Assembly (NCBI RefSeq): GCF_007362955.1
Contig: NZ_CP041696.1
Location: 248,001-312,000 of the forward strand
Source: Lysinibacillus fusiformis
GTDB taxonomy: Bacteria > Bacillota > Bacilli > Bacillales_A > Planococcaceae
Length of the DNA stretch: 64,000 nt
Direction: 5' to 3'
Of this stretch, positions 7,428 to 15,912 are shown piece after piece. The translations under genes were made by a program, and so were the position numbers. The first letter of the stretch is position 1. Each line of letters opens with the position of its first letter. A model generated the notes under the pieces. The model worked only from the letters and a program-made list of their open reading frames with translations, made no database searches and was not told where the DNA came from.

Positions 7428-9605
7428 CTATACTTCAAAAACACTAAGGTTTTTTAAAATAGTTCGTGCATTTTGTTGAAGTATATCATAATTTTCTTGC
7501 AATACTTCTGGAGGTAAAGGTTTACTAAATAAGTAACCTTGGACAGTTTCACAATGACTTGCTATTAGGTACGATAGCTGTTCAACTTCCTCAATTCCTT
7601 CAGCCACTACTTTCAATCGTAGATGTTTCGCCATAGACAATATCATGTCAACTAATGCTTTATCAGTAGAATCGGTTTGAATTTTCCGAATAAATGATCG
7701 ATCAATTTTTAAGCAGTCGATTGGGAAATCCTTCAGATAGGATAATGAGGAGTAACCTGTTCCAAAATCATCTACCGCTATTGTAACACCAAGGGCCTTT
7801 AGCTGATGTAATACGGTTGTCATATGGTCAATATTGATCGTCATACTTTCTGTTATTTCTAGCTGCAGGTATCGAGACTCTAACCCTGTTCGTTCTAAGA
7901 CGTCCTGAATCATTTCAACCAAATTCTGTTGGAACAGTTGACCTAATGAAAGATTAACCGCAACTTTAATCAACGGTAACCCTGCTTGTTCCCATTGTTT
8001 CACTTGCCTACAAGCAGTCTCTAACACCCATTGTCCAATGGGGATAATTAATCCTGATTCTTCAGCAATCGGAATAAAGTCACCGGGCGAAATCCACCCC
8101 TTTTTAGGATGCCGCCAACGTATAAGTGCCTCTACAGATGTAATTTTACCCGCTTGCAAGTCTATTTGCGGTTGGTATTCTATAAATAGTTCATGATTGT
8201 CTAGTGCAAAGTGTAAATCATTTTCTAATATAAGCTTTTCCGTAATTTTACTAGACATAGAAGACTCATAAAATAGAGTATGTGAAGGTACTTTACCAGC
8301 TTCATGCATGGCATATAATGCAAATCTCACTAATTCTTCTTCCTTGTAGGCGTCTGCTGGAAATAAGGCAATCCCAATGTTTAAATTACCGTTTAGTGAA
8401 AAATGTTGTAATTGGAATGACGCCAACATCGCATCTTGTAACTGTTGACTAAGCTGTGTAAGGTGATGCTCATTATTCACTTCATCGATTACAACGACAA
8501 AATAATCTTCTCTTAACATACATAGTAAATACTTCTCTGGTAAAACATCTCTCAGCCTTTGCGCAACCATGTTTATCAGTTGGTCCGCATATGTACTCCC
8601 AAGTGATGCTTTAATTGTGGCAATACGTTCAATCTCGATGGCCAAAATGGCCTTTTCTGATTTAGATATGTATAAATTTCTTTTTAACAATTCCATCAAA
8701 TAACGTTCATTTGGTAAATTTGTCACCTCATTATGATAGGCCATAAAATGCATCTTTTCACGCGATCTTTCTAAATTCGCTTGAGTATCTAATAACTGCT
8801 GAAATGGCTTTTCAATCGATGAAAAATACATTGCTCTAAAAAGAAGATAATATGCACATAGCTGGAAGATGTGGCCAATAAAATTTTTAATATCATAAAC
8901 ATCACGATAGATGGTAAAAAAAATATCAGCAAAAATTAAATAAATTGAACTACCAAACAGTAAGAATGTTATCTTAGGGGCATATTTAAAATATTTAAGC
9001 AATATGAGCATTATGATTACTTGTAATATAACTGCGCTATATTGCAAAATATTTTTTAAAATTGTTGGACCATCCCCTTCTATAAAGAGGGAGGGCAATA
9101 TTTGGGTCGGTGCGTAAATAAGAACAAAACAACCGATAATCGTTATGAAGGGCAAGCTAAATATCAACCAGCGATAAGACGTACTAATCTGTTTTTCCTT
9201 AACAATCAATATGAAAAAGCAGCCTATAGATAATAGCAATCTCGCTAGCATATAAAACCATGTTGCGGCATACGTCGTACTCTCCGTAATAAAATACGGC
9301 ATCCCCTTATAGGAGAGTGCATGTGCCGATTCAAGCAAACTTATCGTTAAAAATAAGGCACCTATATAGAGAGCTCTATTCGATAAAATATATGGCGAAA
9401 TCAACCACGATTGTATCGCAATTGACATTGTCACAACAATAATAAGTATTTCCATCATTAAATGGAGCGTGACATAATTGTTTTCTCCAAAGATTCCATA
9501 AAGTTGCTCACTCCAAAAGCTCATAATCATTAGCAAAACGAGTGATAGTATGATGTATGGTATGCCTTGTTTGAATAACGAAAAATCCTCATTTAATTTC
9601 CACAT
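7428..9605 (-). CDS. MASE3-like sensor with degenerate GGDEF and intact EAL domain (probable c-di-GMP phosphodiesterase)
   Basis: 725 aa. About residues 1-275 form a seven- to eight-helix membrane sensor with the pattern LLESAHALSYKGMPYF, typical of MASE3 domains. A GGDEF-type domain follows (about 285-440), but its signature is reduced to REDYF, so cyclase activity is unlikely. The C-terminal EAL domain (about 455-700) keeps the motifs needed for hydrolysis: EALIRW, VAVNLS, LEITES, VDDFGTGYSS, LKID, VAEGIE and QGYLFSKP. I infer a membrane-anchored phosphodiesterase that degrades cyclic di-GMP, with the GGDEF relic perhaps binding GTP as an allosteric site. The start ATG follows AAGGAAGG. The gene is monocistronic. 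Confidence 0.9.
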   Translation of the reverse strand: MWKLNEDFSLFKQGIPYIILSLVLLMIMSFWSEQLYGIFGENNYVTLHLMMEILIIVVTMSIAIQSWLISPYILSNRALYIGALFLTISLLESAHALSYKGMPYFITESTTYAATWFYMLARLLLSIGCFFILIVKEKQISTSYRWLIFSLPFITIIGCFVLIYAPTQILPSLFIEGDGPTILKNILQYSAVILQVIIMLILLKYFKYAPKITFLLFGSSIYLIFADIFFTIYRDVYDIKNFIGHIFQLCAYYLLFRAMYFSSIEKPFQQLLDTQANLERSREKMHFMAYHNEVTNLPNERYLMELLKRNLYISKSEKAILAIEIERIATIKASLGSTYADQLINMVAQRLRDVLPEKYLLCMLREDYFVVVIDEVNNEHHLTQLSQQLQDAMLASFQLQHFSLNGNLNIGIALFPADAYKEEELVRFALYAMHEAGKVPSHTLFYESSMSSKITEKLILENDLHFALDNHELFIEYQPQIDLQAGKITSVEALIRWRHPKKGWISPGDFIPIAEESGLIIPIGQWVLETACRQVKQWEQAGLPLIKVAVNLSLGQLFQQNLVEMIQDVLERTGLESRYLQLEITESMTINIDHMTTVLHQLKALGVTIAVDDFGTGYSSLSYLKDFPIDCLKIDRSFIRKIQTDSTDKALVDMILSMAKHLRLKVVAEGIEEVEQLSYLIASHCETVQGYLFSKPLPPEVLQENYDILQQNARTILKNLSVFEV

Positions 9606-9752
9606 CGATACACCTTCCTTTCATCCTTACGAAGTTTATGAAAACTAGTAGATAATAGTATCAGCACTATTATACTATCAGATTACCATGGAATACCTAT
9701 ATATAAATTAACGAAATTTTCTAAACAAATGAATAAAAAACGAAATTTTCAC

Positions 9753-9790
9753 AAAAAAAAGTTGTCACAAAAATTCATTTGAGACAACTC
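9753..9790 (-). terminator. Terminator of the TPR-protein gene
   Basis: On the minus strand GTTGTCTCAAA pairs with a TTTGTGACAAC arm (one mismatch), followed by eight Ts. Confidence 0.7.
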
Positions 9791-9872
9791 AGAGTAGTAA
9801 AACCTCTCTTTTTCAGAAATTATAACTATTTAACATGCTAATTCTTTGTATTTGTTGAACAATCATCACTTT

Positions 9873-10574
9873 TTATGAAAATACATAACCATCCATATTA
9901 TTTATCGTATTTTGGATCGCATCTCTTAGCGATCGCTGATGATCCCCACAGTCAGCAAGCGCATCCTCTAAAGTAATCGCTGCATTGGCTATAAAAGGAG
10001 CCTTTTTTAAATCTTTTGCTAATTGAATAAGCACTAGTGCCTTATTCCACTTCCAGCGTGCATTGGTTGGATCAAGTTCAATTGCTTGCTCTAAATAGCC
10101 TAGTGCATCAAACGGCATCCAACCAAAGCGATGCATCGTTTGACCCGTTATCCCCCAATATAATCCCTTATTTGGATTCTCCGTCACTGCCTGTTTGAAA
10201 CAATGCACACTTTCATTATAATGATGGGCAAATAGGAATAGCTCACCCTGAGTAAAAAAGGATTGCGCCTTTTCGTTCGCTGTTCCTGTTTTCGCCAGTT
10301 CCTCTAGTTCTGTGACACGCTTCGCAAATGCAACCTCATCCTTTATAGCACGAATTTCTACAACAACATCTGATTCAGGATAGCTTTCATCAGCTCGTTC
10401 ACCATGCTGTGTTTCTACTAAAAGTGTTGGCTTTGGATATTTCGCAAAATCATATGCCTCAAGTAACGCAATATATTTATCAGCTAATGCCTTGTCAGGT
10501 CCTTCAGCTACTTGCATTGCCAATTCATAACATTTCATCAACTCACCATTATAAAAATAATCATCCATTGTCAT
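9873..10574 (-). CDS. Tetratricopeptide-repeat-like protein
   Basis: 233 aa, soluble. The middle and C-terminal part looks like TPR repeats: AQSFFTQGELFLFAHHYNES followed by a CFKQAVTENPNKG unit, then a second repeat with ALGYLEQAIELDPTNARWKW. Such helical repeats usually mediate protein binding, and no partner is indicated by the neighbours. The N-terminal 80 residues are helical without a recognised fold. The start ATG has GGAGG eight bases upstream, and the second in-frame ATG two codons later has poorer spacing. The gene is alone, with a T-rich terminator downstream. Confidence 0.75.
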   Translation of the reverse strand: MTMDDYFYNGELMKCYELAMQVAEGPDKALADKYIALLEAYDFAKYPKPTLLVETQHGERADESYPESDVVVEIRAIKDEVAFAKRVTELEELAKTGTANEKAQSFFTQGELFLFAHHYNESVHCFKQAVTENPNKGLYWGITGQTMHRFGWMPFDALGYLEQAIELDPTNARWKWNKALVLIQLAKDLKKAPFIANAAITLEDALADCGDHQRSLRDAIQNTINNMDGYVFS

Positions 10575-10842
10575 ACATCTTTCCTCCAGTTTACAACTTA
10601 TCAGTAACTATAGTATACACTACAAAAAACAATACTAGATAGACTGCTTTATTCAAATACAAGACTTGCATATCAACACAAATACTCACGACTAGATAGG
10701 CTTACCTATCAATTTTATTTCCTTTTAAACAGCCAATGGTCCTAAATCTGGGGATAATTTAGCATCACCGGCGTGGACAATTTTTCAGTTGCTTAGAACA
10801 AAAAGCGGCGGCCCCGTCAACGGAAAGCCTCCGCCCGCAATA
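10575..10842. other. Intergenic DNA containing a GC-rich stem-loop
   Basis: Mostly AT-rich without genes. At about 10803-10840 a GC-rich inverted repeat (GCGGCGG near CCTCCGC) stands out from the surroundings and abuts the transposase remnant. It probably marks the breakpoint where the remnant was lost. Confidence 0.45.
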
Positions 10843-11008
10843 AAATACTAGGTCGCCCAACTTTAGAATAAAGAAATTCTACTAATGGATAGATAAAATT
10901 AAAATCAATAGTAGCTTCCAATTAACGTACTAAATGTTCTTCAGGCACCATTTGATCAATTGTCAGCATTTCTAATTGATGTCGTTCATTATGTATATTT
11001 TTCGTCAT
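10843..11008 (-). pseudogene. Remnant of an IS1182-family transposase (N-terminal fragment with internal stop)
   Basis: Reading from ATG at 11008 gives MTKNIHNERHQLEMLTIDQM, then VPEEHLVR, a TAA stop at 10922-10924, and in the same frame LEATIDFNFIYPLVEFLYSK followed by VGRPSI. The pattern QLEM-TIDQ-VP-HLVRK-EATIDF-FIYPLVE-LYS-VGRPSI is the conserved N-terminus of IS1182-type transposases, where the stop position normally holds Lys or Arg; one base change (AAA to TAA) explains it. Similarity ends abruptly after GRPSI at a GC-rich stem-loop. The rest of a protein of about 450-550 aa, including the catalytic DDE residues, is gone, so the fragment is inactive. Confidence 0.82.
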
Positions 11009-11044
11009 CCTATCCATCCCCTCAATCATTTTTAGACGTACACA

Positions 11045-11210
11045 CGTTGATTGGCGCGCAGACGGCGAGTGTAGCTGACCGTATTCGCCTTTCACTACTG
11101 AGCAAAGCTTCCTGCGGGAATAGCATGAGCAAGAAGGCCCCACAGGAACGTAGCGACGAGAAGACTGAAGTCATACCCGCGAAAAGCGTCCACCGTAGCG
11201 GAAATCAACG
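11045..11210. repeat. GC-rich dispersed repeat element (about 166 bp) with short terminal inverted repeats
   Basis: The segment is bounded by CGTTGATT on the left and its complement AATCAACG on the right. It contains blocks such as CTTCCTGCGGGAATAGCATGA, CCCCACAGGAACGTAGCGACG and CCCGCGAAAAGCGTCCACCG, with much higher GC than the flanks. Elements of this look are common between genes in Bacillus, Geobacillus and Lysinibacillus chromosomes. It has no coding capacity. It sits directly upstream of the transposase remnant. Confidence 0.7.
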
Positions 11211-11257
11211 GGTTCATATAGATACTTCTATTGTAAAAGAAAAAAGACCATCCAAAA

Positions 11258-11283
11258 GTAAATTTTGGACAGTCCTATTGTAA
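11258..11283 (-). terminator. Terminator of the thioredoxin-like gene
   Basis: On the minus strand GGACTGTCCAAAA pairs imperfectly with TTTTGGATGGTC and is followed by TTTTTTC. It lies a few bases beyond the stop at 11287. Confidence 0.7.
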
Positions 11284-11286
11284 TAG

Positions 11287-11766
11287 CTATTTTTTTAATA
11301 CTACTGTATTCATGAACGCACGTAAATCTTCCTCTTGTAATGCACCTTCGAAACGGTTTACCTCTTTACCATCTTCAAAACGGATAAATGTTGGTGTTGC
11401 ATCAATGTGGTACTCATCCCATAAACCGCCATATTCATAGACGTTTAATTGTGCAATATCGACACCCAGCTCATCCGCAATTGGCATTAATTTTGGTGTG
11501 AAAGCTTGACAGTGTACACAAATTGGACTGAAGAAATAAGCATTTACATCCTCACCAGCTTCGATTTTTGCTTCTAGCTCGTCAGGCAACATAATGTTTT
11601 GGTAATTTTCATCATCCAATTGGTCAATTGTTTCTTGTTTCAATTTCTTATCACCGTATGGGTTATTTCCACTCGATAGTTTGTTGTTGTTAGACACGTT
11701 TGTTAGCACAATCACTGCTGCAAATAATACAACAATAATCGATCCGATAATTAATAGCTTTTTCAA
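11287..11766 (-). CDS. Membrane-anchored thioredoxin-like protein
   Basis: 159 aa. An N-terminal signal anchor (about residues 4-22, LLIIGSIIVVLFAAVIVL) is followed by a Ser/Asn-rich linker and a thioredoxin-fold domain. The redox motif is C83-V-H-C86 in FFSPICVHCQAF, and the cis-proline loop is IDATPTFIRF. It probably faces the outside of the membrane and handles thiol-disulfide exchange in secreted proteins; CVHC resembles disulfide-handling proteins more than CGPC cytoplasmic thioredoxins. The start codon is TTG, ten bases after AAGGAGG, and no ATG fits. No membrane partner such as BdbC is adjacent. Confidence 0.85.
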   Translation of the reverse strand: MKKLLIIGSIIVVLFAAVIVLTNVSNNNKLSSGNNPYGDKKLKQETIDQLDDENYQNIMLPDELEAKIEAGEDVNAYFFSPICVHCQAFTPKLMPIADELGVDIAQLNVYEYGGLWDEYHIDATPTFIRFEDGKEVNRFEGALQEEDLRAFMNTVVLKK

Positions 11767-11962
11767 TGGACAATTTCCTCCTTTTTCACACTAAAAAACC
11801 CTAGTTTTAGTGTATTCGGAATTGATTATAAAGGGTTTTGAAAACCTAGTAAACTAATTAGTCTTTGAACTTAAGATTTCCCACTATTCAAACATAATTC
11901 AGCTGTTTTTTGGAAAACTACTACCTATAATGCTCAAAATGAATTTGGAGTGAAATGTTGAT

Positions 11963-14275
11963 ATGAAAGACACTTTCCAACATGTTTTCAAAATCTATAA
12001 ACGTGATATCCATAACATATTAACAAACTGGGTGGTCGCTGTCATTATTGGGGGACTTCTCTTTTTACCTTCTCTTTATGCCTGGCTTAATATTTATGCC
12101 TCCATGGATCCATATGCACATACAGCAAATATGAAAATTGCAGTTGTCAATGAAGACACCGGCACCACTGTTAAGGGACAGGATATAGATGTCGGCAAGG
12201 AATTAGTTGTGAATTTAACTACTAACAAAAATTTCGCCTGGCATTTTACGTCAAGGCAAAAGGCTATTGCTGAATTAAACAACGGTGATTATTTTGCCGT
12301 CATCATTGTCCCTAACGATTTTTCCGAAAAGCTAACGTCAATACTTAGTGATAAACCGTCAAAAGCGCATATCGATTATTATGTAAATGAAAAAATCAAT
12401 CCGATTGCGCCTAAAATCACCAGTAAAGGGGCAAGTGTCCTTACCCAACAAGTTTCCAGTGAATTTATAGCCACCGTCAATGGCACACTCTTCTCTATTT
12501 TCAATACACTTGGCCTTGAAATGGAACAAGATATCCCAGACTTTAGAAAATTTGAAAACTATATATTCACCATTGAACAACACTTACCAGATATTGAATC
12601 TTTTCTAACACAAACCGCTGAAGATGCACAACAAGCTGAAAAATTAATGAATCGAGCTACAACGCAAATCCCGGAAGTTCAAACAATGACCAATGACGGG
12701 CTGACCACTATTCAAAATGGTTTACAACTGATTAATGATGCAAATGCGGTGTTCACAAAATTATCTCCAATTATCAAAAAGGATTTAGAAGCCGTCCAAA
12801 ATTTAGCCAATCAATTTACCCAGCTTTTTGAAAAGTTAGAACATGTAAATTTAGATACCACTGGTTTAACACAAGTAAAAGAGAATATTCAGAACCAATT
12901 GAATGTGTCTCTACAGAAAGTAAATAGCAGCATTCAAACACTCGAAGCATTACAAAAATTAACCCAAGCTGATGCTGCGACACGAAAACAGCTTGAAAAT
13001 GAATTACAAAATGTACTGACATCACTTCAACAAAGCGACTCGGAAACAGTCATTAACCAGCTGAATAATAAGCAAATTATTCCACAGCTTGAATCCATAC
13101 AAAGCGCGTTGCAAGCTAACCCTAGTTTAACCGACTATTCCTTCAACTCACTAACCGCCTTAAATGAGCTAAAAACTTTACTATCAGCGTTATCTGGTAA
13201 TATACAGCAATTGAGCTCTGTAGATAAGGAGACAATTAAAAAAGACATCGCTGATGTGCAAGAGGTTGCACAAAACGCTGCTTCTAATATAAACGAATTT
13301 CTTAATTATTACATTAATCAGCTAGAACCTCAAATTTTTACGACTTTGACAACTGCTAAAAACACTTTAACAAATGCAGCGGCAATGCTTACAAAGGTAC
13401 AATCGATAATTCCACAGGCAACACAATTACTAAGTAATGCGCAAAAAAAACTATCAACCGCACAAAACACGCTTACAGTTGCACAATCGGATTTTCCTAC
13501 GTTAAGCAAAAAAATTATCGAACTTGCCAATAAACTGAGGACACTTGAAAATGAAGCAGATCTAGCTGAAATTGTGCAATTACTAAAAAATGATGTAAAT
13601 GCCGAACGTGATTTCTTTGAAGAACCCATCAAACTAGAAGAACATAGAATGTTTCCTATCGCTAATTATGGAACGGCTATGACACCTTTTTATACAGTGT
13701 TATCTATTTGGGTTGGTTGTTTATTGTTGATATCACTTCTTGCAGTAAATATTCATCAGACTGAGCAATATAGTATTCGTGAAATATACTTTGGCCGTCT
13801 ATTAACATTTGCTACTATTTCCTTTATCCAAACACTTATCATTACGATTGGCGATATTATCTTGTTAGACGGTTCGATTAGTGCTCCGTATTACTTTATA
13901 TTATTTGGGCTATTCATTAGCTTTGTCTTTGTAACGGTTGTTTACACGTTGGTATCTGTGTTTGGGAATGTTGGGAAAGCGTTAGCGATTGTCATGTTGG
14001 TCTTGCAAATTGCAGGTTCAGGAGGCACTTACCCTGTTGAATTATTACCGACGTTTTTTCAATCAATTAATCCATTTTTACCTTTTACCTATGCAATTGA
14101 AATGATGCGAGAGGCAGTTGGTGGCATCATATGGTCCAAAGTCTGGATAGATCTCACTTTCTTGCTAGGCTTCTGGTTATTCTTTATACTGTTTGGTTTC
14201 TTCTTAAAAAAATTACTGCGTGAAAAAATGGAACTTTTAATGAACAAAACACGTAGATCAGATATATTTCATTGA
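11963..14275 (+). CDS. YhgE/Pip-family membrane protein
   Basis: 770 aa with the YhgE/Pip layout. One membrane helix near residues 22-42 is followed by an extracytoplasmic N-terminal domain (MDPYAHTANMKIAVVNEDTG, then GDYFAVIIVPNDFS). A long helical, Gln/Asn-rich middle spans about 210-550, and five to six C-terminal helices of ABC-2 permease type include GSGGTYPVELLP. In this family the large outer loop is stalk-like. Relatives include phage infection protein (Pip) and the EsaA component of type VII secretion, but no WXG100 or EssC genes are nearby, so the transport role is unassigned. The ATG follows GGAGTG. I see no terminator before the next gene. Confidence 0.85.
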   Translation: MKDTFQHVFKIYKRDIHNILTNWVVAVIIGGLLFLPSLYAWLNIYASMDPYAHTANMKIAVVNEDTGTTVKGQDIDVGKELVVNLTTNKNFAWHFTSRQKAIAELNNGDYFAVIIVPNDFSEKLTSILSDKPSKAHIDYYVNEKINPIAPKITSKGASVLTQQVSSEFIATVNGTLFSIFNTLGLEMEQDIPDFRKFENYIFTIEQHLPDIESFLTQTAEDAQQAEKLMNRATTQIPEVQTMTNDGLTTIQNGLQLINDANAVFTKLSPIIKKDLEAVQNLANQFTQLFEKLEHVNLDTTGLTQVKENIQNQLNVSLQKVNSSIQTLEALQKLTQADAATRKQLENELQNVLTSLQQSDSETVINQLNNKQIIPQLESIQSALQANPSLTDYSFNSLTALNELKTLLSALSGNIQQLSSVDKETIKKDIADVQEVAQNAASNINEFLNYYINQLEPQIFTTLTTAKNTLTNAAAMLTKVQSIIPQATQLLSNAQKKLSTAQNTLTVAQSDFPTLSKKIIELANKLRTLENEADLAEIVQLLKNDVNAERDFFEEPIKLEEHRMFPIANYGTAMTPFYTVLSIWVGCLLLISLLAVNIHQTEQYSIREIYFGRLLTFATISFIQTLIITIGDIILLDGSISAPYYFILFGLFISFVFVTVVYTLVSVFGNVGKALAIVMLVLQIAGSGGTYPVELLPTFFQSINPFLPFTYAIEMMREAVGGIIWSKVWIDLTFLLGFWLFFILFGFFLKKLLREKMELLMNKTRRSDIFH

Positions 14276-14289
14276 TATTCGTCCTTGTC

Positions 14290-14322
14290 TTCTATATATG
14301 TACATGCGAACGATGTTATAAT
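14290..14322 (+). promoter_or_regulatory. SigA-type promoter of the PCYCGC lipoprotein gene
   Basis: An extended -10 TGTTATAAT ends at 14322, about 30 bases before the start codon. The -35 region (ATATAT, 14294-14299) is poor, as is common with extended -10 promoters. Confidence 0.5.
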
Positions 14323-14354
14323 GGAAGCATTGTAAACATATAGGAGGCGCTATT

Positions 14355-14864
14355 TTGAAGAAACTCATATCAATTTTTATTGTTATGGCATTACTCGTTT
14401 TAAGTGCTTGCGGAGAAAAAAAACAAGTGGTTGAACAAGATAACGAGCCACAAAGTGAAGCCACACATGACGGACATGGACATGTTTCCGGAGATATTCA
14501 AGAGGAAACGGTTGGTGCTGAAGTCCTACCATCTTTTTTAGATAGTCAATCAGAAAATATTCGTTTAGTGTACCAAATTGCTGGACAATCTACTGAGATC
14601 CTTGAATGGATGCCATGTTACTGTGGTTGCGGTGAATCTGCTGGCCATAAAAGTAATTTGAACTGTTTTATTCAAGAAAAACGTGAAGATGGCACAATTG
14701 TGTGGGATGATCATGGTACACGCTGCATGGTTTGCTTAGAAATCGCCCTACAGTCAGCAAAAATGCATAAAGATGGCATGAGCCTAAAAGAAATACGACA
14801 AACTATTGATGACACCTATAAAAATGGTTATGCCAAACCAACACCTACAGAAATGCCTGCTTAA
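14355..14864 (+). CDS. PCYCGC-motif lipoprotein
   Basis: 169 aa. A lipoprotein signal peptide ends in the lipobox LSAC, with C19 as the lipidation site. A His/Asp-rich stretch (HDGHGHVSGD) follows. The conserved core has PCYCGC at residues 87-92, then C104 and the pair C124-x-x-C127 (GTRCMVC). This Cys pattern defines a family of Bacillales lipoproteins of unknown function, and the His and Cys residues suggest metal or redox chemistry outside the membrane. The start is TTG with GGAGG seven bases upstream. The gene has its own promoter and a bidirectional terminator, so it is probably independent of the upstream yhgE-like gene. Confidence 0.85.
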   Translation: MKKLISIFIVMALLVLSACGEKKQVVEQDNEPQSEATHDGHGHVSGDIQEETVGAEVLPSFLDSQSENIRLVYQIAGQSTEILEWMPCYCGCGESAGHKSNLNCFIQEKREDGTIVWDDHGTRCMVCLEIALQSAKMHKDGMSLKEIRQTIDDTYKNGYAKPTPTEMPA

Positions 14865-14870
14865 ATAACA

Positions 14871-14900
14871 AAAAACTCATCGTATTGATGAGTTTTTTTC
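14871..14900. terminator. Bidirectional terminator between convergent genes
   Basis: AAACTCATC (14873-14881) pairs with GATGAGTTT (14887-14895) around a 5-base loop, with A and T tracts on either side. It serves the lipoprotein gene and the convergent hydrolase gene. Confidence 0.8.
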
Positions 14901-14901
14901 G

Positions 14902-15438
14902 TTATTTAATGAGTTGTAACACGGTTTTGAAATGTGCATGATCCGCTCTTTGAAGCAGTTCGTATAAAATCATTTCTGTACTCGTAGGCAAGATTTCAAG
15001 TGCCTTCATTTTTTCAAGACCAACCTCTTTATTTGCCTTCGTTCGTGAAGATACGGCATCCACTACAACCTCGACCTCAAAGCCCTGCTCTTTTAACTGT
15101 CTCGCTGTTTGATACACGCAAATATGTGTTTCGATACCTGTCATAATAAACTGTGTACGACCACTTGCCTTCATTGCATCGACAAAAGCAGACTCTTGAC
15201 ATGCACTAAAGGCTATTTTAGCAAGCGGTTGACCCTCTAGGTGCTGTGCAATCTCCAACGCTGTTCCACCTAAACGACTTGGATTTTGTTCAAGCCATAG
15301 AATCGGTACTTCCAATGCGTTCATAGCCTGTACTAATTTTGCTATATTTTGAATCACTACTTCACTGTCATCGACAATTGTCGCTAACTTCCCCTGTACA
15401 TCGACCACAACAAGGCAAGTATGCTCTACTGTAAACAT
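14902..15438 (-). CDS. Isochorismatase-family cysteine hydrolase
   Basis: 178 aa with the cysteine-hydrolase fold. The catalytic Asp lies in CLVVVDVQGKL, a Lys is expected in PLAKIAFSAC, and the nucleophile Cys is in GIETHICVYQTARQL with the cis-peptide GIETH. Family members hydrolyse isochorismate, nicotinamide or similar amides and ethers. The closest look is YcaC/YwoC-type proteins of unknown substrate. No siderophore genes are adjacent, which argues against a true isochorismatase. I chose ATG at 15438 (AAGGGG seven bases upstream) over the in-frame GTG nine codons earlier. Confidence 0.85.
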   Translation of the reverse strand: MFTVEHTCLVVVDVQGKLATIVDDSEVVIQNIAKLVQAMNALEVPILWLEQNPSRLGGTALEIAQHLEGQPLAKIAFSACQESAFVDAMKASGRTQFIMTGIETHICVYQTARQLKEQGFEVEVVVDAVSSRTKANKEVGLEKMKALEILPTSTEMILYELLQRADHAHFKTVLQLIK

Positions 15439-15846
15439 GAAAACACCCCTTAATTCAATATTCACCGTTAATTATACCGAAAATTTCTTGTCTATGTTAA
15501 GTTTTATGATTATGTAGTCACACCAATGATGACAGCCACTACAATGCGTATCGCTCCATCCACTATCAAAACAGTGTATATAACGCTGATTAGAGCTCGT
15601 CGAAGTTAAATAACAGACCAAAGCCCCGCACCTATTTCACACTTTTTCCGCCCTATATTCTAGGCTTCTAGTCTGGTGTGTGCTGTTTAAGTTTCTTAAA
15701 AAAGTGCCTTCCGTCAATAACTTCTTGCCTGTTCCTGTTGGTTGAAATGATAAACAGGTCAATAATTTCTGATTTTCTCGCGAACAAAAGAAAAGCTAGA
15801 CCTTTAAAGTTAGACATGGCCCTCATTCTTAAAAATCAATAAAAGA
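15439..15846. other. Non-coding region with possible decayed coding sequence
   Basis: About 400 bp without an intact gene. On the minus strand a stop-bounded piece near 15510-15610 reads like a membrane helix (RRALISVIYTVLIVDGAIRI, then VVAVIIGVTT and a stop). Another 49-codon frame starts at about 15816. Neither has convincing start signals, and they may be remains of lost genes. Confidence 0.35.
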
Positions 15847-15875
15847 GATTCACATTTTTTGAACAAGTGAATCCC
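15840..15875 (-). terminator. Terminator of the YwaF-like gene
   Basis: GATTCAC (15847-15853) pairs with GTGAATC (15867-15873). On the minus strand it is followed by TCTTTTATT. Confidence 0.6.
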
Positions 15876-15912
15876 AATCGAAGTGATTTAATGACGATAC
15901 TTTATATACAAA

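Noticed and set aside
10960..11283. 107-codon plus-strand frame across the transposase remnant and the GC-rich repeat
   Set aside because: It is the complement of the IS1182 fragment and runs through non-coding repeat sequence.
12000..14275. Type VII secretion locus suggested by the YhgE/Pip (EsaA-like) protein
   Set aside because: No WXG100, EssC, YukD or toxin genes lie around it.
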